From: Sphingorhabdus sp. EL138
Lineage (GTDB): Bacteria > Pseudomonadota > Alphaproteobacteria > Sphingomonadales > Sphingomonadaceae
Direction of reading: 5' to 3'
Length of the DNA: 64,000 nucleotides
Assembly (NCBI RefSeq): GCF_945862485.1
Contig: NZ_CAMAYF010000002.1
Coordinates: 102,659-166,658, forward strand
The notes beneath the pieces were generated by a model. That model was not told the origin of the DNA. It was given only the letters and a program-made list of their open reading frames with translations, and searched no databases. Within the stretch, counting starts at the first letter, position 1, and every line of letters begins with the position of its first letter. A program made the translations under genes and the position numbers. This document shows positions 26,535-34,355 of this stretch, piece by piece.

Positions 26535-27361
26535 TTTGCCTCCACAAAGGCCCGGCCGGGCTTATAAGACTGCGCATCCAGATGCGCCATTTGAATGCTT
26601 GGTTCGAAAGTTGCCGCAAGTTCGCCCAATTCGCGAAGCAGCCGCGCCGTAATGAAATTACGGTCATCATCCGTCACTTCAACGATAAGCTGATCATCTT
26701 TCACGCGGCACCTTACGACAATGATACCGGTGACTTCTTTCACCCGCTTTTCGCAAGCATGCACGGCACGCAGGCGTTCTGCGGTCACCCTTGTTCCTGT
26801 ATACAAGCGACTGGCAAGGCACGGCGACGAAGGAAGCTCGGCAAAGGGCACTCCAAGTAAACGCGCTAGCGTCCGAATGTCCGCCTTGGCATATTCAGCT
26901 TCGATCCAAGGATGACGCACGCCGCGTTCCGCCGCGGCATCAAGACCAGGCCTGTATTCGCCAAGATCATCCAGATTGGCGCCGCTGAGGACTGTTCCAT
27001 TGTTATGCGCCGACGCAATTTGCATGAGGCTATCATACAGATTGGATTTACAAAAATAACAGCGGTTTACCGGGTTCGAGAGATAGTTTTCATCCTGAAA
27101 TTCGCCAGACAGAACAATCGATAGCTGCCACCCCTCCTGCTCCGCAAGCGTCCGCACCCGTTCAGTCGCCTCTGGCGGAACGGCTGGGCTGATTGCGTGC
27201 GCAACTGTTACCTTTTTAGGGGCATGACGATGTGCGACCAGAGCGAGCAGCGTGGAATCTATCCCGCCGCTACACGCGATAACGGCATGATCGATGCCGT
27301 CCAAAACGATTTGAATTTCCTGAATATGGTCAGAGACAGGCATGTACAACTGGTCCAGCAT
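26531..27361 (-). CDS. larE: LarE, PP-loop sulfur-insertion enzyme for the nickel-pincer cofactor
   Basis: A 276-residue ATP-pyrophosphatase-type protein. The PP-loop is ACSGGIDSTLLA at residues 29-40. Cysteines C101 and C104 in NRCYFCK and C181 in SSPCLASR are conserved-looking. Three cysteines in these positions resemble the LarE subgroup reported to use an iron-sulfur cluster rather than sacrificing a single cysteine. LarE adenylates the biscarboxylated pyridinium nucleotide and converts carboxylates to thiocarboxylates. It overlaps the NadD-like gene by 32 bases and larB by four. ATG 27343 is an alternative start. Confidence 0.93.
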   Translation of the reverse strand: MLDQLYMPVSDHIQEIQIVLDGIDHAVIACSGGIDSTLLALVAHRHAPKKVTVAHAISPAVPPEATERVRTLAEQEGWQLSIVLSGEFQDENYLSNPVNRCYFCKSNLYDSLMQIASAHNNGTVLSGANLDDLGEYRPGLDAAAERGVRHPWIEAEYAKADIRTLARLLGVPFAELPSSPCLASRLYTGTRVTAERLRAVHACEKRVKEVTGIIVVRCRVKDDQLIVEVTDDDRNFITARLLRELGELAATFEPSIQMAHLDAQSYKPGRAFVEAK

Positions 27362-27926
27362 AAAGTTTATGGCGCGTGATATAATCTAGGACACTGGCAT
27401 GCATCATGCCCTCCGATGGTCGTCCACCGGAAGACAAAATTGCCCTGACCGAACTCGAGGATGTTGCTACAGAGGCGAACTCCAACCAAATCAACCGCTC
27501 GTCAGGTGTCGCGGCATATATTTTATTTCTCGGCAGGATCGCGAAACGTAACATGCTATGCAGATCGGCTATCCCTTTCCAATGCTGCAGGCGGTCGACA
27601 CAGTCATCCCCCAATAAAAAGAAAAGCTCCGTTCCTTTAGGAAAGGTCGCTTGTAAACTCCTTACGGTGTCGACTGTAAAACTTGGCCCGATCCGGTCAA
27701 TTTCAATCGTGCTGACGCGCATAGCTTTTTCGCTTTGAATAGCAAAGTTCAGCATAGCAACGCGGTGTTTGCCATCGGCAAGGCCGGTATTCCCCTTAAG
27801 CGGCGGGTGACCGGACGGGATGAAAACTACTTCGTCAAGCAACACGGCTTCTTGGGCATTACGCGCTGCCGCAACATGACCTTCATGGACGGGGTTGAAA
27901 CAACCTCCATATAGGCCAACACGCAT
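27330..27926 (-). CDS. nadD: NadD-like nicotinate mononucleotide adenylyltransferase
   Basis: A 198-residue nucleotidyltransferase. The start is ATG 27926, giving MRVGLYGGCFNPVHEGH, the canonical N-terminal nucleotide site. The C-terminal SSSSVRAILSSGGRP corresponds to ISSTxIR, and the protein ends with YITRHKLY. NadD makes nicotinate adenine dinucleotide from nicotinate mononucleotide and ATP, and that product is the LarB substrate. Lying between the nickel transporter and larE with overlaps, this is probably a pathway-dedicated copy and not the housekeeping gene. A strict NAD role is not excluded. Confidence 0.88.
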   Translation of the reverse strand: MRVGLYGGCFNPVHEGHVAAARNAQEAVLLDEVVFIPSGHPPLKGNTGLADGKHRVAMLNFAIQSEKAMRVSTIEIDRIGPSFTVDTVRSLQATFPKGTELFFLLGDDCVDRLQHWKGIADLHSMLRFAILPRNKIYAATPDERLIWLEFASVATSSSSVRAILSSGGRPSEGMMHASVLDYITRHKLYAGPVVHACL

Positions 27927-27928
27927 AT

Positions 27929-28540
27929 TTATGCGCCCACCAGCCAATAACCACCCATGCCGATAGCAAGGGTTGCAACGCAAGCGCGGATCGGTTTGAC
28001 AAAAGTCTGTCCGCGCTGAGCAATCAGCGCCTGTAACCGGTCAAAAGCGTGACCAAACCCAATCATCCCGACAAGCACACCGAACGAAAAAACAAGAACA
28101 TAGAAAACCCCATGAACTGGCGACAGCAATCCGATGGGAAGTAAGGCAAAAACCGCCGCACTTCCCGCGGTGCCATGGACCATCCCAATCAAAAATGGTG
28201 CGCGTGTTCCGGGCAATAATGTTTTGGGGCTATTGTTCCGCCATAACGCGAGAGCAAGGCTACCACCGGCGGCAATCAGGATAACTCCGACAATACGCTC
28301 CGCGCCTGTTGGCAAGGTTTCGGGCAGAGGTGTTTTAAACAACAGCAAGGCAAGCGCGGCAATTACCAAGATGCCCCCATGGCCAATTCCCCAAGAAAAC
28401 GCATATCGCTTCGTTGCACCCCGCGCGTCAGGGCGCGCGCCAAGCGACGACATGGTCATCACATGATCAGGATCAAAAGCATGCAAAATGCCCATGCCAA
28501 GGCCAGCCACAAGGACCGTGAGAAATTCGAATGATATCAT
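27929..28540 (-). CDS. Nickel transporter (NiCoT/UreH-like membrane protein)
   Basis: A 203-residue membrane protein with about six hydrophobic segments. The metal signature HX4DH is present as HAFDPDH at residues 20-26 in the first helix (LGMGILHAFDPDHVMTM), as in nickel/cobalt permeases. A second conserved histidine motif is HGTAGSAAVFALLP near residue 120. It overlaps the MoCF-like gene by four bases and precedes the NadD-like gene. The expected role is nickel uptake across the inner membrane for cofactor metallation. Cobalt is an alternative on sequence alone, but the lar context argues for nickel. Confidence 0.88.
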   Translation of the reverse strand: MISFEFLTVLVAGLGMGILHAFDPDHVMTMSSLGARPDARGATKRYAFSWGIGHGGILVIAALALLLFKTPLPETLPTGAERIVGVILIAAGGSLALALWRNNSPKTLLPGTRAPFLIGMVHGTAGSAAVFALLPIGLLSPVHGVFYVLVFSFGVLVGMIGFGHAFDRLQALIAQRGQTFVKPIRACVATLAIGMGGYWLVGA

Positions 28541-29439
28541 ATATGTGCGAGCTCCATTTTATGGGCCTTCCAAAGTGCCCGAATGGGTGTTGCAATTGTT
28601 TCTGCCAATGTGGCAGGTGCCTGCCCTTCGGCCACTGCCTTTACAAGTACTGGTAGGGCGGCCAAGACTTCCCGCGTTGGTCCCGGCAGGGCGACAAGCA
28701 ATATATTGCCAATGCGCCCACATGCTACACGGACATGGGGTTTAACATGGCGGCCATGGCCCACCTTATATTCTGCTAAAACGGCTGTCGAAAGCTCCGG
28801 AGCAAGGCGCTGCATCGCCTCGATCGTTTTGTCTTTATCTTCTGCCCCGACGCCACCAGTCGTGATGATCATGCCATAACCTTCTTCAAGCAAATGGCCA
28901 ATACGCGCCGCGATCAGCGCTTCATCATCTTCGATCACGCCGGCATGATCGACCCGATAGCCTTGATCACCCATTATAGATTTCACAGCGGCGTAGTTTG
29001 TATCCTCAATTTCCCCGCGCGCCACTTCGCCACCGGTGGACAGCACCACAACGGACCGAGCCACATAAGCTTGCAATCCCGCCTCAAGATTTGCCGCATT
29101 AGCCAATATATCTGCGGCCTGCTCGGCGGGCGCACCTATCACTCCTAGCACGCCGAAGCTATGCACTGATGCTTGGTTACCCAGTGTGACACCTGAAAAA
29201 GCTGCGAGTGCAGCAAGCAGCGCGGCTTCTTTGCCCGCAATTGCGTCGAGGATGACGGTCTGAGACACCACGTCAAACACGACCCTTTGGTCACGGACGT
29301 CGGTCACAAATATGTCTTCCGGTCCTAAACCTAATATATCGCCGGCACATAGAGCGAGGCGGGTGAGATCCACATCATCAAGAATGATGTCTTCTACCCA
29401 AAGCTCGGTCTTGGAGAGAAGGTCAAGGTCAGTTGCCAC
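28537..29439 (-). CDS. MoCF/CinA-like nucleotide-binding protein, copy 1
   Basis: A 300-residue protein with two parts. Residues 1-115 form an unrecognised domain (TELWVEDIILDDVDLTRLA, VFDVVSQTVILDAI). Residues 125-290 form a molybdopterin-binding-like (COG1058/CinA) domain with LSTGGEVARGEIEDTNYAAV, MIITTGGVGAEDKDKT and LPGPTREV. There is no C-terminal NMN-deamidase domain. GTG 29439 follows the LarA-like stop by three bases. The paralog at 34352-35242 holds the same place behind the second LarA-like gene. Related domains adenylylate molybdopterin or cleave ADP-ribose. I infer a role in activating or metallating the pincer nucleotide. Confidence 0.82.
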   Translation of the reverse strand: MATDLDLLSKTELWVEDIILDDVDLTRLALCAGDILGLGPEDIFVTDVRDQRVVFDVVSQTVILDAIAGKEAALLAALAAFSGVTLGNQASVHSFGVLGVIGAPAEQAADILANAANLEAGLQAYVARSVVVLSTGGEVARGEIEDTNYAAVKSIMGDQGYRVDHAGVIEDDEALIAARIGHLLEEGYGMIITTGGVGAEDKDKTIEAMQRLAPELSTAVLAEYKVGHGRHVKPHVRVACGRIGNILLVALPGPTREVLAALPVLVKAVAEGQAPATLAETIATPIRALWKAHKMELAHI

Positions 29440-29442
29440 GGG

Positions 29443-30855
29443 TCAGGAAAGTCCGCGCTGTGCCAGCCATTTGGGCAATAACTCTTCACCAACCATTTTA
29501 TCGACCGCTGGCGCACGTGCCTTCAACAAGTCGGCTAAGGCTTGATTGCAGGTCAAATGGCCATAGCTTCCGTCAAAAACGATCAATTTGTCTGTCTGTC
29601 CCTTTTCACACGCCATCGCGACGCCCTGATGCAAACTGTCAACCACAGTGGCGCGGTCCATCAACAACGGGTTAGTAGGGTCTTCACGCCACATCTGAGC
29701 TTGTTCTTCGCCGACAATATACATTGGCGTTGTAAAGGGCATGGTCACATAAGGAATGCCTGCACCAACCCAAGCCTGATTGACAACAACCCCGCGCAAA
29801 TTTTTATTCCGCGAGAAGTTTACTGGCGCAGTGGGCGATTGCATGAATCCTGCAACTACAGGTTGGTCAAGGTCGAACGCATCCGAATGGTTGGTAAGAA
29901 GCGTGCCAAAAATCAAACCGCCGCCATGAAGATAATAGCCCCAGCGACCGCCGTCCCAAATGGCAACACAATCCTTTATCTCCGCGAATAATCGCTGCAT
30001 TCGGCCATAGGTTTCAAGATGGCTTTTGGTAATGCGTCGATCAATGGCATATAAATCGGTTGTCGCATCGACCCCAATGACCCCCATGGGCGTCGTGCAC
30101 AATACTGAACTAAATGTATAACGTTGCTGGATGAAGTCGCTATCGAACAGTGCGCGGGGGATGACGCTGCCGCTGCGATTGCCGAACATGCTATGATAAA
30201 CAGACCGCGTTTCATACCGCGCATAAGACATGCAAAACGACTTGAACGATTTGTACAACAACCGATTGAAGTACATTTCGCGCGGATCGTCATAATAAGC
30301 GTGGATGAACTTTGTCGCATCAAAGGCCCGTTTGATGAGGTACATCGGACCTACAACAGTTTCGACTTCAACGCCTTGGTCAAATGGCCCGAGGCCTTTT
30401 ACCCGTCCCTCGAATGCCTCGTTAAATCCGAAATGCTCGGCAACTTCTTCTGCCTCTTTGAAGCCCCGATAAATGGCCAGCCGCAAATGGATTTTTGTAC
30501 ACCCCGTGCGCTCTATCACAACTTCGCGGATCGTTTTGATCATTTCGGCATAAGGCCAGCCGCCCATCAAGCCAAAGCCATGCTCCGAAGCGAGAATGTT
30601 AACGCTATCCGTCGCCGCAATGCTCGACATATCAACGAGGGCAAGCGATTTGCGCGTTTCAGCGCGTACCCGCTCTAGATCAGCTTCGAGTGTTTCGGGA
30701 TATCCCGACGTTATAGCAGGCGCAAAGTTTGGGAAGAATTCTGTCAGCGGTACCGAAACCATGGACTCAATCGTCTCGGAAACATGCGGCTGAAGCGCTG
30801 GCCCGTAATCTGAGTGCATGAATGCAGGAGGCTTGATCGCGGTATGAGCATTCAT
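29443..30855 (-). CDS. Divergent LarA-like nickel-pincer enzyme, copy 1
   Basis: A 470-residue protein, distant from lactate racemase LarA and similar to the protein at 32925-34355 over its length. Shared blocks include FDSDFIQQRY and the spacing lysine K205 to histidine H221. That 16-residue step equals K184 to H200 of Lactobacillus LarA, where K184 holds the pincer cofactor and H200 binds nickel. H185 (KFIHAYY) may stand for a catalytic His. The His of the LarA GFH segment appears replaced (RGFKEA). ATG 30855 is chosen, with AAGGAG upstream and a TGATG overlap with the ferredoxin gene. Substrate unknown; probably a hydride-transfer epimerase or dehydrogenase. Confidence 0.68.
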   Translation of the reverse strand: MNAHTAIKPPAFMHSDYGPALQPHVSETIESMVSVPLTEFFPNFAPAITSGYPETLEADLERVRAETRKSLALVDMSSIAATDSVNILASEHGFGLMGGWPYAEMIKTIREVVIERTGCTKIHLRLAIYRGFKEAEEVAEHFGFNEAFEGRVKGLGPFDQGVEVETVVGPMYLIKRAFDATKFIHAYYDDPREMYFNRLLYKSFKSFCMSYARYETRSVYHSMFGNRSGSVIPRALFDSDFIQQRYTFSSVLCTTPMGVIGVDATTDLYAIDRRITKSHLETYGRMQRLFAEIKDCVAIWDGGRWGYYLHGGGLIFGTLLTNHSDAFDLDQPVVAGFMQSPTAPVNFSRNKNLRGVVVNQAWVGAGIPYVTMPFTTPMYIVGEEQAQMWREDPTNPLLMDRATVVDSLHQGVAMACEKGQTDKLIVFDGSYGHLTCNQALADLLKARAPAVDKMVGEELLPKWLAQRGLS

Positions 30856-31466
30856 CACAATATCTCCTTCGAAAGTGGCCCATATTTGTGTTCGGGATCA
30901 AAAACCGCCCTGTCTTCTTCAATATAGGCGTCAGGATATTTGGCACACACTTCATCGCTTAGATCATAAAGCGAGAGCGTTGAGGGATACCAACGGTGTT
31001 GACCCGGCGGCGTCATATCGCATCCTGCAGCTTCAAGCAGACGCAGCGCTGGAGCCACGCAGTAAATGCCACACCCCGACCGCATACCGGTTGCTGCACA
31101 GACTTCTTCTAGATTTTTCGCACCTTTGATAATCGAAGCTGCGATTTCCGATCCCGGCGTCAATGTGCACACACATACTGACATGGCGGCTTCAATACCT
31201 GCTTTCTCGAGCAGAGCGGTCACTGCCTCCTGATCCACTTCGTCAGGATGAACGGTTGTCACCAACGGTTCTGAACGCTGTATCATCCACATGATATCTT
31301 CGGGGCAGCGATCAACGCAGCGTCCACAGCCAATGCACAAGGCTTCGTCAATAACAGGCTTACGCGCTTCCATTTTAATGGCACCACTTGGGCAGACGAT
31401 GTCACATAATTTGCAACCAGTGCATGGATCCGCGTTATAATCTGCGACAAGTTTTATCGTGGCCAC
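30855..31466 (-). CDS. Ferredoxin/BFD-like iron-sulfur fusion protein, copy 1
   Basis: A 203-residue protein. Residues 10-60 carry two complete [4Fe-4S] motifs (C15, C18, C21, C25 in CTGCKLCDIVCP; C44, C47, C50, C54 in CIGCGRCVDRCP). Residues 95-140 carry C98-x-C100, then 31 residues, C132-x3-C136, resembling the [2Fe-2S] domain of bacterioferritin-associated ferredoxin but with x3 in place of x2. This order is unusual. It is the first enzyme gene after TetR in the leftward operon (GTG start with GGGAG). It likely passes electrons to or from the LarA-like protein, or serves iron-sulfur-dependent LarE chemistry. Confidence 0.85.
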   Translation of the reverse strand: MATIKLVADYNADPCTGCKLCDIVCPSGAIKMEARKPVIDEALCIGCGRCVDRCPEDIMWMIQRSEPLVTTVHPDEVDQEAVTALLEKAGIEAAMSVCVCTLTPGSEIAASIIKGAKNLEEVCAATGMRSGCGIYCVAPALRLLEAAGCDMTPPGQHRWYPSTLSLYDLSDEVCAKYPDAYIEEDRAVFDPEHKYGPLSKEIL

Positions 31467-31478
31467 TTTCGCTCTCCC

Positions 31479-32144
31479 TCACAATTTCTCGGGCGTTCGA
31501 AGCGCCTCGAGCAAAACATGAATTTGTTCGAAGGCGGCAGCTATAGGCTTGCTACCTTTCGGATTTGCAAACAAAGCCTGTGCCAATCCCCATATCGAGT
31601 GAACATGCAGGATCGCCAACGCATGAGGATCGGAATTAACTGGAATAAAATTTGCTTTGCGGCAAATTTCGAACAAGCGTTCTATCCGCGCAATTAAATC
31701 AACGGTAAGATTGTGCACGCGGGCAGACAAAGCGGCATCAGCATGCATAAGCGCCGCTGCATGTAAGGCCATTTCTCCGCGCACGACAATACTGTGATCG
31801 CATGCCCCGTGAAGCTTGCCATAATAATCACTTACAGATTCGAGATGCCGCATGAGGCAATCCCAAGCACCTTGCGCGCTTAATTCATCGGCACAATTCA
31901 AGAGTTCCAAATGATTGTCACGCCGAATGCGTTCATCGAGAAGTTCTAGTGCTAGGTCCGATTTCTCAGGATAATGATATTGTGCAAGCGTCCGGCTAAA
32001 TCCCGCTTTTAGGCTGATGGCCGCTAATGTTGTCGCATCATATCCGTTTTCGCCAAATAACAACAATGCAGTGTCGCGAATCCGCTCCTTTGCTGCTTCT
32101 GTACGTTCTTCTTGCGTACGAGAGATAACGGCAACACTTACCAT
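31479..32144 (-). CDS. TetR-family regulator of the divergent NPN operons
   Basis: A 221-residue TetR protein. The helix-turn-helix lies near residues 20-65 (ALLLFGENGYDATTLAAISL, KAGFSRTLAQYHYPEKSD). The C-terminal domain is helical, with the histidines HVHSIW near residue 180. ATG 32144 has AGGTG upstream; a GTG six bases earlier is less suitable. It is leftward, 12 bp before the ferredoxin gene, so it is probably cotranscribed with the operon it controls. The perfect palindrome at 32188-32204, 44 bp upstream, is the likely operator for both directions. Effector unknown. Confidence 0.92.
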   Translation of the reverse strand: MVSVAVISRTQEERTEAAKERIRDTALLLFGENGYDATTLAAISLKAGFSRTLAQYHYPEKSDLALELLDERIRRDNHLELLNCADELSAQGAWDCLMRHLESVSDYYGKLHGACDHSIVVRGEMALHAAALMHADAALSARVHNLTVDLIARIERLFEICRKANFIPVNSDPHALAILHVHSIWGLAQALFANPKGSKPIAAAFEQIHVLLEALRTPEKL

Positions 32145-32187
32145 ATTCACCTGCCCCGAATCCTCTTGCTCTCAACAATCTACAAAC

Positions 32188-32204
32188 TTACTGTCAGACA
32201 GTAA
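32188..32204. promoter_or_regulatory. Perfect 7-3-7 palindrome, candidate TetR operator
   Basis: TTACTGT-CAG-ACAGTAA, a perfect inverted repeat, stands at the centre of the 124-bp gap between the leftward TetR-ferredoxin operon and the rightward ferredoxin operon. Size and symmetry match typical TetR operators, and the adjacent regulator is of that family. One bound dimer could repress both promoters. Confidence 0.75.
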
Positions 32205-32268
32205 ATAAAATTGATTGATTCCTTTTTGGCTGCATCAGCCAAGTTTATGACTTTGACAGGAGGAGCGC

Positions 32269-32919
32269 TTGCCCAAACGCGTTCGCATGGTGGCACAAAT
32301 CATCGTCGATAAATGCACAGGCTGCCGCCTGTGTGAGCAAGTGTGCCCAACGGTTGCGATTGGTATGCGGCCACGCCGCGCGGATGAGCCTGGTACAGGA
32401 CGCAACATAGCCGTCTTAGAACCAGAAGCCTGCTACAATGCACAGGCATGTGTCGAAATCTGTCCTGATGATGCCATCGAGATGGTCGAGTTAGACGAAC
32501 CTTTTGATGTCGGTTTTGAACTACCCCAAGTCGACGAAGACGCCGTAAAAACATTATGCCGAAAAGCAGGCTATGGCCGCAATATGCAAATTTGTGTTTG
32601 TACCGATACCAAAGCCGGGGACATCGCGACGGCCATTATCGCGGGTGCACATTCTCCTGAAGCGGTTTCGCTTGCGACCGGTGCCCGAACAGGATGTGTC
32701 GAATTATGTATGCAACCCATCTTGCATTTGCTCGCTTGTGCAGGGCACGGAGATGCTCCACGTAACCCCAAAAATGGGTTCCAATGGTATGGCGAGTCAG
32801 CAACTTTATGGCAACATGTGCAGCCCGACGGCTCGCTCCCCGAAGCGATCCGTAACGCCTTCCCTGAATATCCGCTCGACAAGGAATTTGGTGACATGGC
32901 GAAATTGAAAAGGCGTTAA
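32269..32919 (+). CDS. Ferredoxin/BFD-like iron-sulfur fusion protein, copy 2
   Basis: A 216-residue paralog of 30855-31466. The first cluster motif is complete (C16, C19, C22, C26). The second reads C55-x5-C61-x3-C65, with alanine where the middle cysteine (position 58) should be, so a [3Fe-4S] or altered cluster is likely. The BFD-like motif is C109-x-C111, 31 residues, C143-x3-C147. The TTG at 32269 is the start, supported by AGGAGG five bases upstream; ATG 32287 has none. It leads the rightward operon directly before the second LarA-like gene. Role inferred: one-electron carrier for that protein. Confidence 0.85.
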   Translation: MPKRVRMVAQIIVDKCTGCRLCEQVCPTVAIGMRPRRADEPGTGRNIAVLEPEACYNAQACVEICPDDAIEMVELDEPFDVGFELPQVDEDAVKTLCRKAGYGRNMQICVCTDTKAGDIATAIIAGAHSPEAVSLATGARTGCVELCMQPILHLLACAGHGDAPRNPKNGFQWYGESATLWQHVQPDGSLPEAIRNAFPEYPLDKEFGDMAKLKRR

Positions 32920-32924
32920 TCAGA

Positions 32925-34355
32925 ATGGCGTTGCTTTCACCATTTATGGACGCGTTGCGTCCGCCAGCCTTTCACCGCACATGGAACAAGCGCGAGCCCG
33001 CCAAGGTGGTCGCTAAGCGTGCAGCTGATCTTCCCGGTATGACCGCCCTGCCCATCCGTTCTTTGATGCCGGACCTGCCGCAGACGATCTGGTCCGAAGA
33101 TGCTTTGCTTGGGCCAACAAATCTCGATGAGGTGCGGCGGCAGGCACAGGTCAGAGCAGAAGCGCTGGACTGGTCTAAAATTGAAGCTGGTCGCATGGTC
33201 AATCTCATTGCCAATCCGCATGGCTTGCAATTATGCGGCGAGGCCTATGTGACAATGCTTGAGGTGATTGCCGAGCATGTCAAAAAGACCCGTGGCGCGA
33301 AAGTTCGTCTGCGTATCGCGGAATCGATGGGGCATATCGAAAATCCCGATTGGGTAAAAATCTACCGGCTCGAAGAGCGGTTCGGAGATGTCGAAGAATG
33401 CCCGCAAATGGGTGCCGGAACCAAAGTCGATACAAAACTTGGCGACATGTACGTCACCAAAAAATTGTTCGATGCACCCTATTTTATTCACACCCATGTG
33501 ACCGAAATGCGCGAGGGCTATTTGCACCGCATGCTCGATCGGCTGATGAAACCGTTTGGCATGGCATATGCCCGGCTGGAATCGCGCTCAGCTTATCATT
33601 TCGGCTTTGGCCCGCGCACAGGCCAGATTGTGTCGCGCTGCATATTTGAAAGCGACTTCATCCAGCAACGTTATGTCGGCACCATGGTGCTTGATACCAC
33701 ATCGGAAGGGGTGGTCAGCGTCGAGGCCGATAATGATTTAAAGGCACTTGATCGTCGTTTGGCCGCAGGGATCATGCGCAACTACGCCATGGCTATGAAA
33801 ATTTTGGGCGAAATAGAGGATTGCGTGGTGGTATTCGATGACCATGGCTGCGGCGTTTATTGTTATGCTGGCGGAATTGCATTCGACAATATGCTCTGCG
33901 CCGACGTCGATTTCATGGATCTAGACAACTTATCTTTGCTGGCGGCAGAACGTCACGATAGCGCCGAACCGGGCCTAACCATGGGCAAAAACAATGCCAT
34001 TAAAGCGATTGTAGTCAACTATATGGCGGGTGGTGTGCCTCAGCCATTTCTTTGGGATAATTATCCGATCCATGTCGTTGGTGACACGGTAAACAGATGG
34101 ATGTTGAACGATCCATCCAACTATCATTTTGATCGTGCAAAGGCTCCTGTCTGGCCGACGTTGGATGAGGCCGTTGAAGCGGCCTGCCGCGATGGAGGGA
34201 CTGACAATATCATCGTGTTTGACCGCACCCCCGGTGCCTTCAGGGTTAGCCGAAAGCTAGGCGAGCACCTCATGTCACGCGCACCGCATGTTCGCGATCG
34301 GGTCGAGAATGAATTCCTACCCAAATGGTTACGTCAACGCGGGTTAGCACTATGA
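32925..34355 (+). CDS. Divergent LarA-like nickel-pincer enzyme, copy 2
   Basis: A 476-residue protein. AKVRLRIAESMGH followed by ERFGD parallels the LarA block holding catalytic H108, here H137. H189/H191 in YFIHTHV may replace H174. K209 (RLMKPF) and H225 (SAYHFGF) are 16 apart, as are the pincer-lysine and nickel-histidine of LarA. The glutamine/lysine QxxK of classical LarA is not evident. Length exceeds LarA (about 425) because of an N-terminal extension. It overlaps the MoCF-like gene by four bases. It is placed in the DUF2088/LarA superfamily by inference; substrate probably not lactate, given the surrounding terpenoid/steroid-type genes. Confidence 0.7.
   Translation: MALLSPFMDALRPPAFHRTWNKREPAKVVAKRAADLPGMTALPIRSLMPDLPQTIWSEDALLGPTNLDEVRRQAQVRAEALDWSKIEAGRMVNLIANPHGLQLCGEAYVTMLEVIAEHVKKTRGAKVRLRIAESMGHIENPDWVKIYRLEERFGDVEECPQMGAGTKVDTKLGDMYVTKKLFDAPYFIHTHVTEMREGYLHRMLDRLMKPFGMAYARLESRSAYHFGFGPRTGQIVSRCIFESDFIQQRYVGTMVLDTTSEGVVSVEADNDLKALDRRLAAGIMRNYAMAMKILGEIEDCVVVFDDHGCGVYCYAGGIAFDNMLCADVDFMDLDNLSLLAAERHDSAEPGLTMGKNNAIKAIVVNYMAGGVPQPFLWDNYPIHVVGDTVNRWMLNDPSNYHFDRAKAPVWPTLDEAVEAACRDGGTDNIIVFDRTPGAFRVSRKLGEHLMSRAPHVRDRVENEFLPKWLRQRGLAL

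Noticed and set aside
29443-30855. Possibility that the LarA-like proteins are true lactate racemases
   Set aside because: Overall sequence is far from LarA, the QxxK residues are not evident, and the neighbours act on bulky acyl or alicyclic compounds. LarA-like is as far as the sequence allows.
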